Shown: positions 22,480 to 33,670 of the stretch, in pieces | Layout: each line of letters opens with the position of its first letter | How positions within the stretch are numbered: position 1 is the first letter of the stretch | From: Calendula officinalis | Taxonomy: Eukaryota > Streptophyta > Magnoliopsida > Asterales > Asteraceae | Assembly (NCBI GenBank): GCA_963853835.1 | Contig: OY970830.1 | Coordinates: 30,961,966 to 31,025,965 of the forward strand | DNA length: 64,000 bases | Direction of reading: 5' to 3' | Notes under the pieces: model-generated | The model's input: the letters and a program-made list of their open reading frames with translations, nothing else | The model's database searches: none | What the model was told of the DNA's origin: nothing | Position numbers and translations under genes: made by a program

Positions 22480-25368
22480 CAAGGAGAATCTGAACTGCCA
22501 GTCATCATATCTTCGAACCTATCCTCTACTGAAAAAACCCAATTAGTAATAATCTTGAAATCTCACAAACGGGCTCTTGCCTGGAAAACCGCGGACATAC
22601 CGGGAATCAACCCTGTTTTCTGTACACACAAAATCCTCATGGAGGACAACTTCAAGCCAAGTGTACAAAGACAAAGGAGGTTGAACCCGAATATGAAAGA
22701 TGTGGTTAAGAAGGAGGTTTTAAAACTACTTGATGCAGGCCTCATCTATCCCATCTCAGATAGTCCATGGGTGAGTCCGGTCCAAGTGGTTCCGAAAAAA
22801 GGAGGGATGACAGTTGTCCGTAACGATAAGAACGAACTTGTTCCAACTCGAACTGTCACGGGATGGCGAGTGTGCATTGACTACCGAAAACTCAATGATG
22901 CAACTCGCAAGGATCATTTTCCTTTGCCTTTCATTGATCAAATGTTAGAGAGACTAGCCGGAAATAACTTTTATTGTTTCTTGGACGGTTTCTCTGGCTA
23001 CTTCCAAATCCCCATCGATCCCGAGGACCAAGAAAAAACCACCTTCACATGTCCGTTCGGTACCTTTGCATATAGAAGGATGCCATTTGGGTTGTGCAAC
23101 GCACCTGCTACATTTCAGCGTTGCATGACATCCATCTTCCAAGACATGATCGAGGATTGTATGGAAGTTTTTATGGACGATTTTTCAGTCTTTGGAAACT
23201 CCTTTGATTCATGTCTTGCGAGTCTCGAGAGAGTCCTTATTAGGTGCGAGAATTCCCATCTTGTGCTTAATTGGGAAAAGTGTCACTTTATGGTGCGTGA
23301 AGGCATCGTATTGGGGCATAAGATCTCTAAAGAAGGGTTGGAGGTCGATAAATCTAAAATCGACGTTATTGCTAAACTCCCTCCACCCTCAAATGTCAAA
23401 GCAGTGAGGAGCTTTCTCGGTCATGCGGGGTTTTACCGTAGGTTTATCAAGGATTTTTCCAAGATAACCCGACCCATGACTCATCTTCTTGAGAAGGACA
23501 CACCCTTCGTGTTTGATCCCGAGTGTGTGGAGGCCTTCAATCTTTTGAAAGACCGTCTCACTAATGCTCCTATCATGGTATCCCCCGATTGGGATTTACC
23601 ATTCGAACTCATGTGTGATGCGAGTGACTACGCACTCGGTGCGGTGTTGGGACAGCGTGTGAACAATCACTTCCAACCGATATACTACGCTAGTCGAACA
23701 CTCACCGGTGCTCAAGCGAATTACACCACCACCGAAAAAGAGCTTTTAGCTGTGGTATTCGCTTTTGACAAATTCCGTCCTTATCTGGTTTTATCTAAAA
23801 CCATTGTCTATACGGATCACTCTGCACTGAAGTATCTCTTCGCCAAGCAAGATGCTAAACTGAGACTCATTCGTTGGATTCTTCTCCTACAAGAATTCGA
23901 CATTGAGATCAAGGATAAAAAGGGGGCGGAGAACCTTGCTGCGGATCATTTATCTCGTCTCGAGAACCCTCACCTTGAGGAGTTTAATGAGAATGAGATT
24001 AATGATACCTTTCCCGAAGAATTCCTCGAGGCCGTCAATGCTTTACAAGACACCGAGGAAGATGACCCATGGTTCGCCGACTTTGCAAATTATCTAGCGG
24101 CGGGTGTTCTTGTGAAAGGAATGACCCATCAACAAAAGGGGAAGTTCTTTTCTGATCTTAAGCATTATCATTGGGAATCCCCATACCTTTTCCGAGTCGG
24201 TGCTGATTCCATGCATAGACGTTGTGTCGCCGGTGATCAAGCAAAAGACATTCTCAACGAATGTCATAAAGGACCTACCGGGGGTCACTTCGGTCCAAAC
24301 TACACTGCTCGAAAAGTGTTGGATGCGGGATTCTATTGGCCTACCATCTTTAAAGATGCTTACACTTTGGTCAAGACATGTGATGCATGTCAACGAACCG
24401 GAAGCATCTCCAAACGGGATGAAATGCCCCAACATGGCATCCAAGTTTGTGAGATATTCGACGTGTGGGGCATTGACTTCATGGGACCATTCCCAAGTTC
24501 TCACGGCAACAAGTACATACTTGTGGCGGTCGACTACGTCTCTAAATGGGCCGAGGCCAAAGCATTACCAACTAATGATGCCCGAGTTGTAGTTAATTTC
24601 GTGAGGACCTTATTTTGTCGTTTCGGATGCCCAAGGGCTCTTATTAGCGATCGTGGCACTCACTTTGCAAATCATCTTATGGAGAAAACTCTCCAACGAT
24701 ATGGTGTCCACCATCGGTTCTCAACGGCTTATCACCCACAAACGAGTGGTCAAGTCGAGAACACTAATAGAGCCTTGAAAAGAATTCTTGAAAAATCCAT
24801 TGTGAAAAATCCCAAGACGTGGTCTCAACGTCTTGATGACGCTTTATGGGCATTCCGAACCGCCTTCAAAACCCCTATCGGATGCACACCATACCGAATG
24901 GTGTACGGAAAAGCTTGTCACCTTCCTTTTGAAATTGAACATAAAGCATATTGGGCCATCAAGGAATGTAACATGGATGCTATCTTAGGAGGGACGGAAA
25001 GACGACAACAACTCAACGAGCTCGATGAAGAAAGATTTCATGCTTATGAGAACTCCCGGATTTACAAGGAAAGGAGTAAACATTGGCATGACATGAGGTT
25101 GAGAATTCGTAAGTATTTTGAGGCGGGTGATAAGGTCTTGATATATCAATCTCGATATAAGTTTTCGCCTGGAAAACTAAAGTCAAAATGGGTTGGTCCA
25201 TACACAGTTGTCAAACAACACCCATCGGGATATGTCGACCTTGTTACCGAGAAGGGTGGTCATTTTAGCGTAAATGGTCACCGCCTTAAACAATACTACG
25301 AAAGAATGGATGAAGAAGAGAAAGAAGGAGAGGTTGTGCATTTCGCCTCGATGAAGAAAAGCAAGTGA
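22480..25368 (+). CDS. pol: Athila Pol: reverse transcriptase, RNase H, integrase
   Basis: Open in the same frame as gag from the codon after the TAA at 22477-22479 to TGA at 25366-25368, about 962 residues; no ATG begins it, so expression needs read-through or the stop is a recent mutation. RT: GWRVCIDYRKLNDATRKDHF, FLDGFSGYFQI, MPFGLCNAPATFQRCM, and catalytic FMDD. RNase H: CDASDYALGAVLGQ, TTTEKELLAVVFA, YTDHSALKYLF. Integrase: zinc region with H...H and CDACQRTG; DDE core in WGIDFMGPFPSS, LISDRGTHF and HPQTSGQVENTNRALKRIL; C-terminal part FSPGKLKSKWVGPYTV. No internal break seen. Gypsy order (RT before integrase). Confidence 0.93.
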   Translation, partial: QGESELPVIISSNLSSTEKTQLVIILKSHKRALAWKTADIPGINPVFCTHKILMEDNFKPSVQRQRRLNPNMKDVVKKEVLKLLDAGLIYPISDSPWVSPVQVVPKKGGMTVVRNDKNELVPTRTVTGWRVCIDYRKLNDATRKDHFPLPFIDQMLERLAGNNFYCFLDGFSGYFQIPIDPEDQEKTTFTCPFGTFAYRRMPFGLCNAPATFQRCMTSIFQDMIEDCMEVFMDDFSVFGNSFDSCLASLERVLIRCENSHLVLNWEKCHFMVREGIVLGHKISKEGLEVDKSKIDVIAKLPPPSNVKAVRSFLGHAGFYRRFIKDFSKITRPMTHLLEKDTPFVFDPECVEAFNLLKDRLTNAPIMVSPDWDLPFELMCDASDYALGAVLGQRVNNHFQPIYYASRTLTGAQANYTTTEKELLAVVFAFDKFRPYLVLSKTIVYTDHSALKYLFAKQDAKLRLIRWILLLQEFDIEIKDKKGAENLAADHLSRLENPHLEEFNENEINDTFPEEFLEAVNALQDTEEDDPWFADFANYLAAGVLVKGMTHQQKGKFFSDLKHYHWESPYLFRVGADSMHRRCVAGDQAKDILNECHKGPTGGHFGPNYTARKVLDAGFYWPTIFKDAYTLVKTCDACQRTGSISKRDEMPQHGIQVCEIFDVWGIDFMGPFPSSHGNKYILVAVDYVSKWAEAKALPTNDARVVVNFVRTLFCRFGCPRALISDRGTHFANHLMEKTLQRYGVHHRFSTAYHPQTSGQVENTNRALKRILEKSIVKNPKTWSQRLDDALWAFRTAFKTPIGCTPYRMVYGKACHLPFEIEHKAYWAIKECNMDAILGGTERRQQLNELDEERFHAYENSRIYKERSKHWHDMRLRIRKYFEAGDKVLIYQSRYKFSPGKLKSKWVGPYTVVKQHPSGYVDLVTEKGGHFSVNGHRLKQYYERMDEEEKEGEVVHFASMKKSK

Positions 25369-25919
25369 GAAGAGCAACACCGAGTCAAGCTCTAGACTCG
25401 TAAATCCATGAAGCGCTTCTCGGGAGGCAACCCGTGGTTTTAATATTTTTCTCCATTTTATTTCTGCATTTTAGATTTAAATTAAAAAAAAAAAAAAAAA
25501 AAAAATCGTTTTTTTTCCAGAGATTGTCGAGTTCGCGACAATTCTGTCGCTCCGCGCGACCAGGACAGAAAAAACGTCCTCAAGATCAGAAGACCCTTCG
25601 CGTCCGGGAGCCTATCGTCGAGCCGCGCGACCTCCTCTGGGGATTCTGTCGCGTTTTCGAGCCACTCGAGCCTCTGCGTGTCGCGCGCGCATGCTGTCCG
25701 AGCCAAACCCTCGTTCCAGATCTTGTCGCGTGTCCGAGGTCGCGACCCTCGCCCTGTCGCGTGGCGTATCCGAGGATTTAAATCCCTTCTTTCTTTCTCA
25801 GTCGCGTTCCGCAACCCAGAACCCTGACCCCATCTCGTTCGTTTCCAGCCGATCCCACCACCGAAAATCACCATTCCAAACCCTAATTCCGGCCGAATCT
25901 TCTTCCTTTCTTCCATTCC
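25369..25919 (+). promoter_or_regulatory. Candidate internal promoter ahead of the Athila env-like ORF
   Basis: No gene. A run of about 24 A (25482-25505) is followed by a strongly CpG-rich block (25525-25770) with many TCGCG, CGCGCGA and TCGAG motifs like those in the LTR U3. GAGGATTTAAATCCC (25772-25785) is a TATA-like box about 140 bp before the ATG at 25920, with a pyrimidine-rich leader between. Promoter function is inferred from the likeness to U3. Confidence 0.45.
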
Positions 25920-28174
25920 ATGGCATCTAAGGTGAATTTACTCTTCTTTTCATCTCTTAATCATCTTTTAGGAGTAGAAATTTTAATTTTGCTAGGGTTT
26001 TAGACCTAGGTCCGAAAATTTGAAATTTTTTTCAAATTGTGTGAATTTTGCTTGTAGTTCTTGGTAGGTTGAAGTGATAGACCATAATATAGTCGAATTT
26101 GTACTATGTCTTGGTATCAAATCCGAATTTTTTGAACTTGAATTGATTTTTGTGAAGAAACTTCATGAATTAGGGTTGAAATTGAAACCAAGAATCCGAA
26201 AATCATGTAGTTTAGGGCTTACAAATCACCACATTATGATATACAACTGATTTTCATAGAATTAGTAGCAATACTAGTTCAATTTTATACAATGTGGCTA
26301 AATTTTCATCTTTACATATGGTTTTTGATCTTAAAATACAAATGTTAACAATTTGATGGAAAATTTTCATGGTAAACACAATTTTAAGTAAAATTTATAT
26401 GAACTTCAACGTAAAATAAATTTTTAAGTGTTATATTAAACCACACTTAGTTAAACACAATTGTATAATTATGTTTATAACTAAGTGTGGGTAAGGGAAA
26501 ACGGTATTATAAACTAGTTTATATCTTTTATCGACTCCCTTAATTGTTTTGAAAAATTTTATGTTATATAACACTTCTAATTAATTAAATTCTTATGTGA
26601 TTGTTTGACAGAGATCAAGAGGTGCTGCCGGGTCATCCAAGTCCACTTCGGTACACGAAGATGGCATGCCCCGAGAATTAATTGTACGGGGAAAACATGT
26701 GTTCATGAACTTCAACACCATTCCTAACCCCGATACAAGAGAGAAAGTTAAAGCTAAATACGAAGAAATAAAAAACAGATCAGTTGAACCGGGTAGAACT
26801 TTGGATTGGAAATATATGGAAGATGTACGAAGAGTTCAGAACCTACGGGAATACTATCCCCGATTTCTCCTTGATGAGAACGATGTACCGATAGTGAAGT
26901 GTAATGCATGGGAAGTGGCCTTAGAAATGAGAAAACCGATCTACTCAGAACTGGTTTACCAATTCCTATCATCTTTCCACTTCAACAGAGCAGACGCCAA
27001 AGAGGGTTTTGATGTTCCTTGTATGCGATTCTGGTTAGGGGGTGAATATCGGGAACTATCTTTGAAAGGTTTGGCTACACGTCTTAAGCTCTATAAAGAA
27101 GATGAGATGGAACGACCCGAATTTCACCATTACTTATCCTTATGTGAGATGGAACCCGCAGATGATATCCGTTATGGACCCATTTGGGCAGAAATTGGTG
27201 CTGGCGAGTATGAAAACGCCAATACAAAATCATCAAAAATGTACTCAACCGAGGATAAAGTCCTTCACCGGATAATTGCCAATACTATAAACCAAAGGAA
27301 AGATAGTAGAGAGAAAGTGAGTCAAATGGACCTTTGGCTATTAAGTCGGTTGAGGGATTTCCGAGCTTTCACTCACATACCATACGTTATCGCCCAATTT
27401 CTGAGTGAAGCCACGGGAAAAAAAACCACCAGTGGTCTGTGTGGGGGTCAGTACATCTCCCGACTTGCAAAAACCTACGGTATACTTACTTCGCGAGTTA
27501 AGGATTCTTTAAAAACCCTAGAAATGGGTTGGCTCGATAAAAACGCCTTAAAGGGTATGCATGCAATTAAACGAATTGATAAAACCAAACATTATGAATG
27601 GGATTGCGGGGTTGAAAGAGAGAAAGAGCTAAGGAGGCAAGAAGAGATCAGGCTAAGAAAGAAAGCAAGACGTGAACAGGGGTTAGCAAGTGAAGACGAA
27701 GAAGTGGAACTTACACTAAATCAAGAGGCGATGCAAGTAGATGTGGAAGATACCATCCCAAGTCAAGGTCAAGATCAAGCATCGGGTTCTCGCACAACAC
27801 CATCCGCATTTGACCCGTTTCAATCTTTTCAGCAACTCGACACGCGGATGGGTGGTTTTCACACAGATTTAGAAAATTTGCAGGTACACATGGCGGGCCT
27901 ACAAACTGAATACGTTGGAGTCAGGCAATATATGGAAGACATGAAATTGCAACTTCAACGAAATTATTATCAAGGCGAGCGGTTGCAAATGTCTCAGAAT
28001 TGGCAAGCTCGGGCCACAACAGCATCATTTGGGTCTCAACCCGCCTTACCAATTGACTACGACCCAATGCCATACTGGGCCCCGAGCATGATAGCACCAC
28101 CGAGCTTCGATACTTATGACGCATGGTACCAGCAGCATGACTCGACACCGCACCGCGATGATCTTGACCAGTGA
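25920..28174 (+). CDS. Athila third ORF (env-like position; ATHILA ORF-1-like), predicted spliced
   Basis: Exon 25920-25931 (ATG GCA TCT AAG) ends at GTGAAT. A 680-bp AT-rich intron ends TTTGACAG at 26611, and 26612-28174 continues in frame (MASK, then RSRGAAGSSKSTS) to give 524 residues. Without splicing the first ATG would be 26666 (MPRELIVRGKHVF). The central 300 residues (RRVQNLREYYPRF, NAWEVALEMRKPIY, FDVPCMRFWLGGEYRELS, SQMDLWLLSRLRDFRAFTHI, TSGLCGGQYISRLA) resemble the ATHILA ORF-1 family. A basic/acidic helical tail and a glutamine-rich C terminus follow. I see no signal peptide or transmembrane helix. Its function is not known to me; the env label is positional. Confidence 0.75.
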
Positions 28175-29704
28175 TCCATCTGTTTGTCTTTGAATTTGAA
28201 CCATTTTGTTTTATTTTCCTTTTATTTCTTTTCGTTCGATTGGGTTGTACTTTACTATCCGACTATGTTACTGTTTTACTTTATCTTATGTTTTCTACTT
28301 TTATGTGTTTCTGTTGGTTGTGATGTTTAGAACAAAAATTCTTGTTTGGAGTTGAAACTTGGAATTGGAGCATATTCTTTTGGACCACAAAAGCATGGAA
28401 TCAACACAAAGCACCCCCAGGGAGTACCTTTCTTTTACTCTTTTATTTACGTTTTCCCGTTTGTTTAAAATATTATTGCATTGGGGACAATGCAAAGCTT
28501 TAAGTGTGGGCATGGGGGGTGAGTTTCACCACTTGGATAGTTCTCTAGGAAATCATCATCTAAATACACGAATTGTTTTAATCAGCAAAATTTTTTTTTA
28601 GACACATCTTAACCTTAGAAAACAATTTTTGGACAATAAAGTTTACTTTAAAGGGCAAAATTTTACCTAGCTTTTATGTGTCAATTTTTGTGGCTTTTCG
28701 CCGATCTAATTATCTTTTTAACTCGTTAATTAAACCACTTCCTAACTTGGAAAATTTGAAATGTCTTGTAAAATCTATAAAAATTGTCTTTTAGAAAATT
28801 AAGATTAGCAAAGCTAGCTCCCGATGACATTAGGTTGAATTAAGGGCTTTTAGTTTACGTGAATAAATTGCTAATAATAAATATAAATGAAAAATTTGAG
28901 AATCGGTGAGAATATTCATCCGGCCTTGTGTTCTCGACAAGTACGCCCGAGGGGTCCTTCAAACCTAGCATTCTAAGGTCAACTGATCTGGACATGTTGG
29001 TCGAAAGTCTTTTATGCGGGTTCACAATGTAAGCTGAGGTTCGAATCGATTCTTGAATAAATACCTAATTAAATACTTAGGGAGAACAATTAGCCGACCT
29101 TGGGTTCCCGACAAGTAAGCTCGCGGGGTTCTTTAAACCTAGCATACTAAGGTCAACTGATCTGGATATGTTGGCTGAAAGTCTTTTACGCGGGTGCTCA
29201 ATGAAAGTTGTGGTTCTCTCTTCTAAACAAAATAAATAAATAAAATTAGAAAACATGCAAAGCATGTATAAAAAGAAATGAAAAATAAGTAAGTAAATAA
29301 ATAAATAAACATGCAAAGCATGAATAAATAAATAAAGCAAATAAGCTTTGAAATGAATAAATAAACTAGATTTTCTTCTTTTAACCTTACTAATTGGGTA
29401 ATTTTCATAAAGATGGTATTTATAGGTTATACAAGGGTGGATTAGGATCTAAGTTAAAAGTAGTATGATTAGCATAGTTAAAGATTTGATTAGATTTGTG
29501 AAAAGTTAGCTAATGTCTTACTCAAACTTGGGCATAAAATATAGTGAAAATTTTAACTGCTAAATTGGACTAGGTTCTGAAAATTGTTGTATTTCTATGA
29601 ATGAAATTGAGAAAAGTGTCTATTGTGTTAATTCATTACCTAGTTAATAAATTTTTCGTATGATGATTTGCTTGAGGACAAGCAATGTTCAAGTGTGGGC
29701 ATCT
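28175..29704 (+). other. Athila 3' non-coding region with repeats and PPT
   Basis: No ORF of note. It holds a PPT-like segment at 28481-28520 (GGGGACAATGC then AAGTGTGGGC), two direct copies of a ~125-bp segment (28920-29043 and 29092-29216, spaced about 172 bp, sharing CCTAGCAT.CTAAGGTCAACTGATCTGGA), an AAATAAATA-rich stretch with two ACATGCAAAGCATG palindromes (29228-29345), and the terminal PPT GTTCAAGTGTGGGCATCT (29687-29704) touching the 3' LTR. Confidence 0.75.
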
Positions 29705-31047
29705 TGATATCGACGGATTTATACATGTTTAAATCCGTCAATATTGTACTTTTTAGGCTTGATTTATAGTAAAAATAAGTGTTTATGCCTAATTTATGAT
29801 GTTGTTGATAAAATGCAGGTCAAAAGTCCAAATTATAGAAGAAAAGGGCCAAAAACGTAAAAATTCAGCAAATTCCGAAATTCAGACATGCTCGAGCGGC
29901 GCGAGCAGGTCCCTGTCGCACCCCGTGGCGCGCGAGTGTACCGCTGTCGAGCGCGCGAGAGACCCCTGGTCGAGTGCTCGAGCAAAACGAAAATAAGGGT
30001 ATTTAAGCTAAAATTCAGCCATTCTTTTGGGGATCTTTTGTGCAGCCGATTTTTGACCTAGGAACACCATTGTGCACGAATTCAAGGGGTTTCAAGCTTC
30101 AAGATCTTCAATTCCATTCATATATTTCGGTTCTAAATCATTACGATTTTCATTATGTTTGTTTTATTGAATTCTTACGTTTGTTTTGCGATATTTAGCA
30201 TGTCTATGTGCTAAACATTTATATTCACTATGATTAGATGAAATCTAGGCTTTAGGTTTGGTATTTTTAGGATTTTAACGTTGGTTTTGAACGCTTGTTT
30301 ATTTATATCAAAAACCCTTTCGGTTAATTCTTGCATTTTTGATTGTTTTAACTATTGATTTTAATTATTTTATTGAGTAACCACTAGCATTTGTAGTTAA
30401 TAATTAATTCAACTTTTCACCCCGGTGACGTAGTTGGCAATCCACTAGATCTAGGGATTCGAGTTTAAGCATCAAATAACTTAGGTGAAACCGAAAGTCT
30501 AATCTTAGTAACGACCGAATTCGAGATTAGAAGGCAACGGAAATCCGGGCCTAGATATAATTAACAAGCTGAAGTGTGACCATAGTATGATTCTTTAGGA
30601 AAACCTTGCTTAGGAATGATAATATGGTCATTGTAGGAAGCTAGAGACCACTGCTTACCTGACTTCTAGAACACCAATTAAATCGGGACTTAACCAACCA
30701 AACCTAGAACTAGATGGAATCGATCATAGTGAATATTCCTTCTCCTATTTGAACACAGTTTTAATACTTTGTCAATTTGTCTCAGTTTTCAAAAGTTCAC
30801 AGTTACTTTTAATCAGTTTCTTCATTTAATTAGTTTAAAAATAAAAACCCCTACTTTATGCATTTGTTTAGATTAGATCATTAGTTTTAGACTATTTAGT
30901 CGGCTTAACTGTTCCCTGCGGAAACGAACACCCGAAGTACTTACCTGAACTATATTGCTCACGATTAGGTCATACTTGCCTAAGAGTGTGGTAATCTAGA
31001 GAAGGTGTATTTTAGGTTATTATTTTATAACTAGTTTTCACACATCA
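29705..31047 (+). repeat. 3' LTR of Athila element
   Basis: 1343 bp, same length as the 5' LTR. The differences I can see are one T/G in the CpG block and two near 30536-30540. Confidence 0.94.
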
Positions 31048-31221
31048 GTGGAGGAAGTGTACATTCATCTACCTCAAACCAATTCACATTATCATCAATG
31101 TCAGGTATGATAAGTGGTTGATCAGGTGTTGGTGGTTTGGAGATAATGACATGTTTTTCTCTTTCAATTAGCTCAGGAAGTTGCAGTTCTTCCTCTTCAG
31201 TAGTAACCAAAGTAGTTACTA
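31048..31221. repeat. Right copy of the 174-bp duplication flanking the Athila element
   Basis: Same sequence as 18160-18333. It begins directly at the LTR end and runs on into the third ORF of Copia copy 2 without a break. Confidence 0.9.
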
Positions 31222-33103
31222 CTGGTGGGACTTCAGGAGTTACTACTGATAGGGCATCAGTAGTATTTGTTGTTTTTACTTCCTCTTCTTTACTTACTAC
31301 TGCTATGATATCAGTAGTAGGAGTTACTACTGATACTTCTTTTTCAGCTTGTTCTTCCATGGGAGCAGTAGTCATTGGCTCATCATCATCAACCATTGAT
31401 TTAGGAGAGAGGATGCTGCTGCTGCAATTGATTCATCAATCATTGTTTGAATATTATCCTTCTCCCCCTTAGTGAGCTCAACTGGAGGAGCCTCACTATC
31501 ATCAATCTTCTTTTTCAATCTTCTTATAATCTTTGTTTGTTGATGAAGCATGTGTTCATAAAACCTCATTCGTTTGTTGATGGTATTTACATGTCTTTTC
31601 ATAACTGCAATTGTTTTCCCCTGATTTGTAAGATACTTAAGACAATCTTGTACAGTGGATTCAAGAGAATCCACTTTATCCGTCAATTGTTTGGTTTTAA
31701 TACTGCCCTCACTCCATCTAGCAAGATCATCGGGCTTACTAACAGGTACATTGGTTTGAAGGTTTTCCATCCTTTCCATCAATTCCACAGATCTGCCCTC
31801 ATCACTTCTTGGTGATTCATTGGGTCTTTTAGACATTCTCTTCTTCCTAGAAGAAGCAGAGATGCCCCCCTTGTGGTTTCTTGGCACCGGGGTCCTTTAA
31901 GTAATTCCTCAAATGAGTCATCACTTAAAGTTGCCGAGGTCTGGGTGTTAGAGATGTTTTCACTGTCCTGTGCACCCACCTTTGGGGCATCAGTAGTGAA
32001 AGCCCTCGCCTCATGTCCTCTCTCCTCCTTGGAGGACAACTCTTGAGTCTGGGGTGTGACTCGATTTGTCCCCTGGTGTCCTTTAAAGAAGATTTCTTTC
32101 TTTTATAAGTTGTGGAAATATTTTGGGTTTTGTTTGGTAGGTCTTCCACAGAGTGAAGAGTAGCACTCTGCAGATTTATTTCAAGTTCCTGGGACACATT
32201 CAGGACTTCTGTAGTAGTTGATGATTGAGTGACTATTTGGGGTGGTGTTTGGGCTGTATTTGGGGGTGATGGAGTGGGTTGAGGTTCAGTTTGGGTTGTA
32301 TCTATGATTGAACCCTCTCCAATTAGTGTTTGATCTTTGATCATATTAGGAAACAGAGGGGTTTCCTTGCCCGAAAATTTAAATTGTTTTCTCATATTAG
32401 AGAAAACTTTCTTGTTCAACTCAGGTATGATAAAAATGTTTTTGGGAGTTGACAAGTTTTGTAATTCACAGTTTATGATATGTTGGAGAAATCTGGGATA
32501 CATTAAAAATTTTGAAGAACTAAGATTTCCCAACATACCTTCAAAAATCATGTATGAAAAATTAAATACTTGGTCTGTTCATAAACAGACAACAGCAGAG
32601 GCTATTGCCTTATTAAACTCATTCCAAGTACTTCGTTTTGGAGAAATACAATGCTGAATTGTATGTACAAGAAATTTCCATTGTGGGGAGAGAAGACCTT
32701 TTTGAAAAGTTACTATGTTAAGTCTTCCCTCATATCCCATTTTATTTAAAGTTTCAGCAATGAATTCCTTAGGGAGTGTGAACATACCTGCATCATCGTG
32801 TAGTTGTAGATGGTGTCGAATAGATTGCTCAGTGATCGTGATCGTCTTTCCATCCACCGATGATTTTATCATAGGTGCAGTTGCACCTTCTGTTCTTTCA
32901 GCATTGGTCCAAAAATCCACCAAGTGCTGTTGATATGCTTTCGGTTTCACAGTTAAAGCGAACTTAATGTATGAGTTCTTTAAGAATTGAACGATTGGTC
33001 GAAAATCTTTTGTACCGCCTGGATTGCGTAAAAACGCACACATGTTATGGAACTCTGAATATTTGAGATCGGTTTGAACATTTAGAGATTGTAGAGTTGC
33101 CAT
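31048..33103 (-). pseudogene. Third ORF of Copia copy 2, N-terminal part
   Basis: Homologous to 5070-7179 of copy 1, starting at the ATG at 33103 (MATLQSLNVQTDLKYSEF). Breaks: a TGA near 32577 where copy 1 has Cys, single-base frame changes near 32043 and 31868, another near 31400, then the Athila insertion. The conserved first domain (IRHHLQLHDDAGM, LLSPQWKFLVHTIQ) is nonetheless well preserved. Confidence 0.85.
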
Positions 33104-33640
33104 TGTTGTTGATTTGAGAGAAAGATGTAAGAATTTTGTTACTGGTGCAAGGTTTTTTTTTTTTTGATCGAAAGCTAGGGTTTATCGAGAGGATTTAGCA
33201 AATCGAAGTAAAGATAATGCTAAACTAATTGACTGCCGCCTTTTATATCTTTCGATTTAACCTGCAGAAAGACTAAAATGCCCTTCGAATCATAACATAA
33301 CGGTTATTTTCACGGGGGTTAGTTTGGTAATTGTGATTCTGAAAGACCAGTAATAAATGTGATACCAGTAATAAAACGTCAGTAGTATCTACTAACATCA
33401 GTAGTGACTAAGGATTTTGACATCAGTAGTAACTATAGACATCAGTAGTAACCACCAACACGCAAGACCAGTAGTATATGTGAATACCAGTAGTACTGAC
33501 TTACCAGTAGTATTTATGTAAACCTAATACACACCAGTAGTAATTAACTACCAGTAGTATTTTGTGCACATGCCTACACACCAGTAATACAGATCTACCA
33601 GTAGTAAAACATTTAAATAAATAAATAACTTTTTACAACA
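33104..33640 (-). promoter_or_regulatory. Candidate internal promoter for the third ORF, copy 2
   Basis: Matches 7180-7690. A coding-strand TATA box GATATAAAAGG lies at about 33239-33250. The CAGTAGTA array runs from 33340 to 33606, its first exact motif 130 bp upstream of the TATA box. A run of T lies at 33157-33169. Function is inferred. Confidence 0.5.
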
Positions 33641-33670
33641 AAAACTTTACACATGATTTTAAGTGGGATT

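Larger units (their letters stand above)
18347..31047 (+). mobile_element. LTR retrotransposon, Gypsy/Athila, nearly intact
   Basis: 12.7 kb with two 1343-bp LTRs (start TGATATCGACGG, end TTTTCACACATCA) that differ at about 3 sites, so very young. Order: 5' LTR, PBS of the tRNA-Asp type, gag plus protease, one stop, RT-RNase H-integrase, spacer with promoter-like block, env-like ORF with a predicted intron, 3' non-coding region, PPT, 3' LTR. The pol order and the third ORF fit Athila. The flanking five bases (AGGTA left, GTGGA right) do not match; instead 174 bp of target are duplicated. Confidence 0.94.

Noticed and set aside
25434..25930. Open frames of 79-144 codons in the CpG-rich block
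   Set aside because: Arginine/proline-rich translations come from GC composition; no domain and no conservation evidence.
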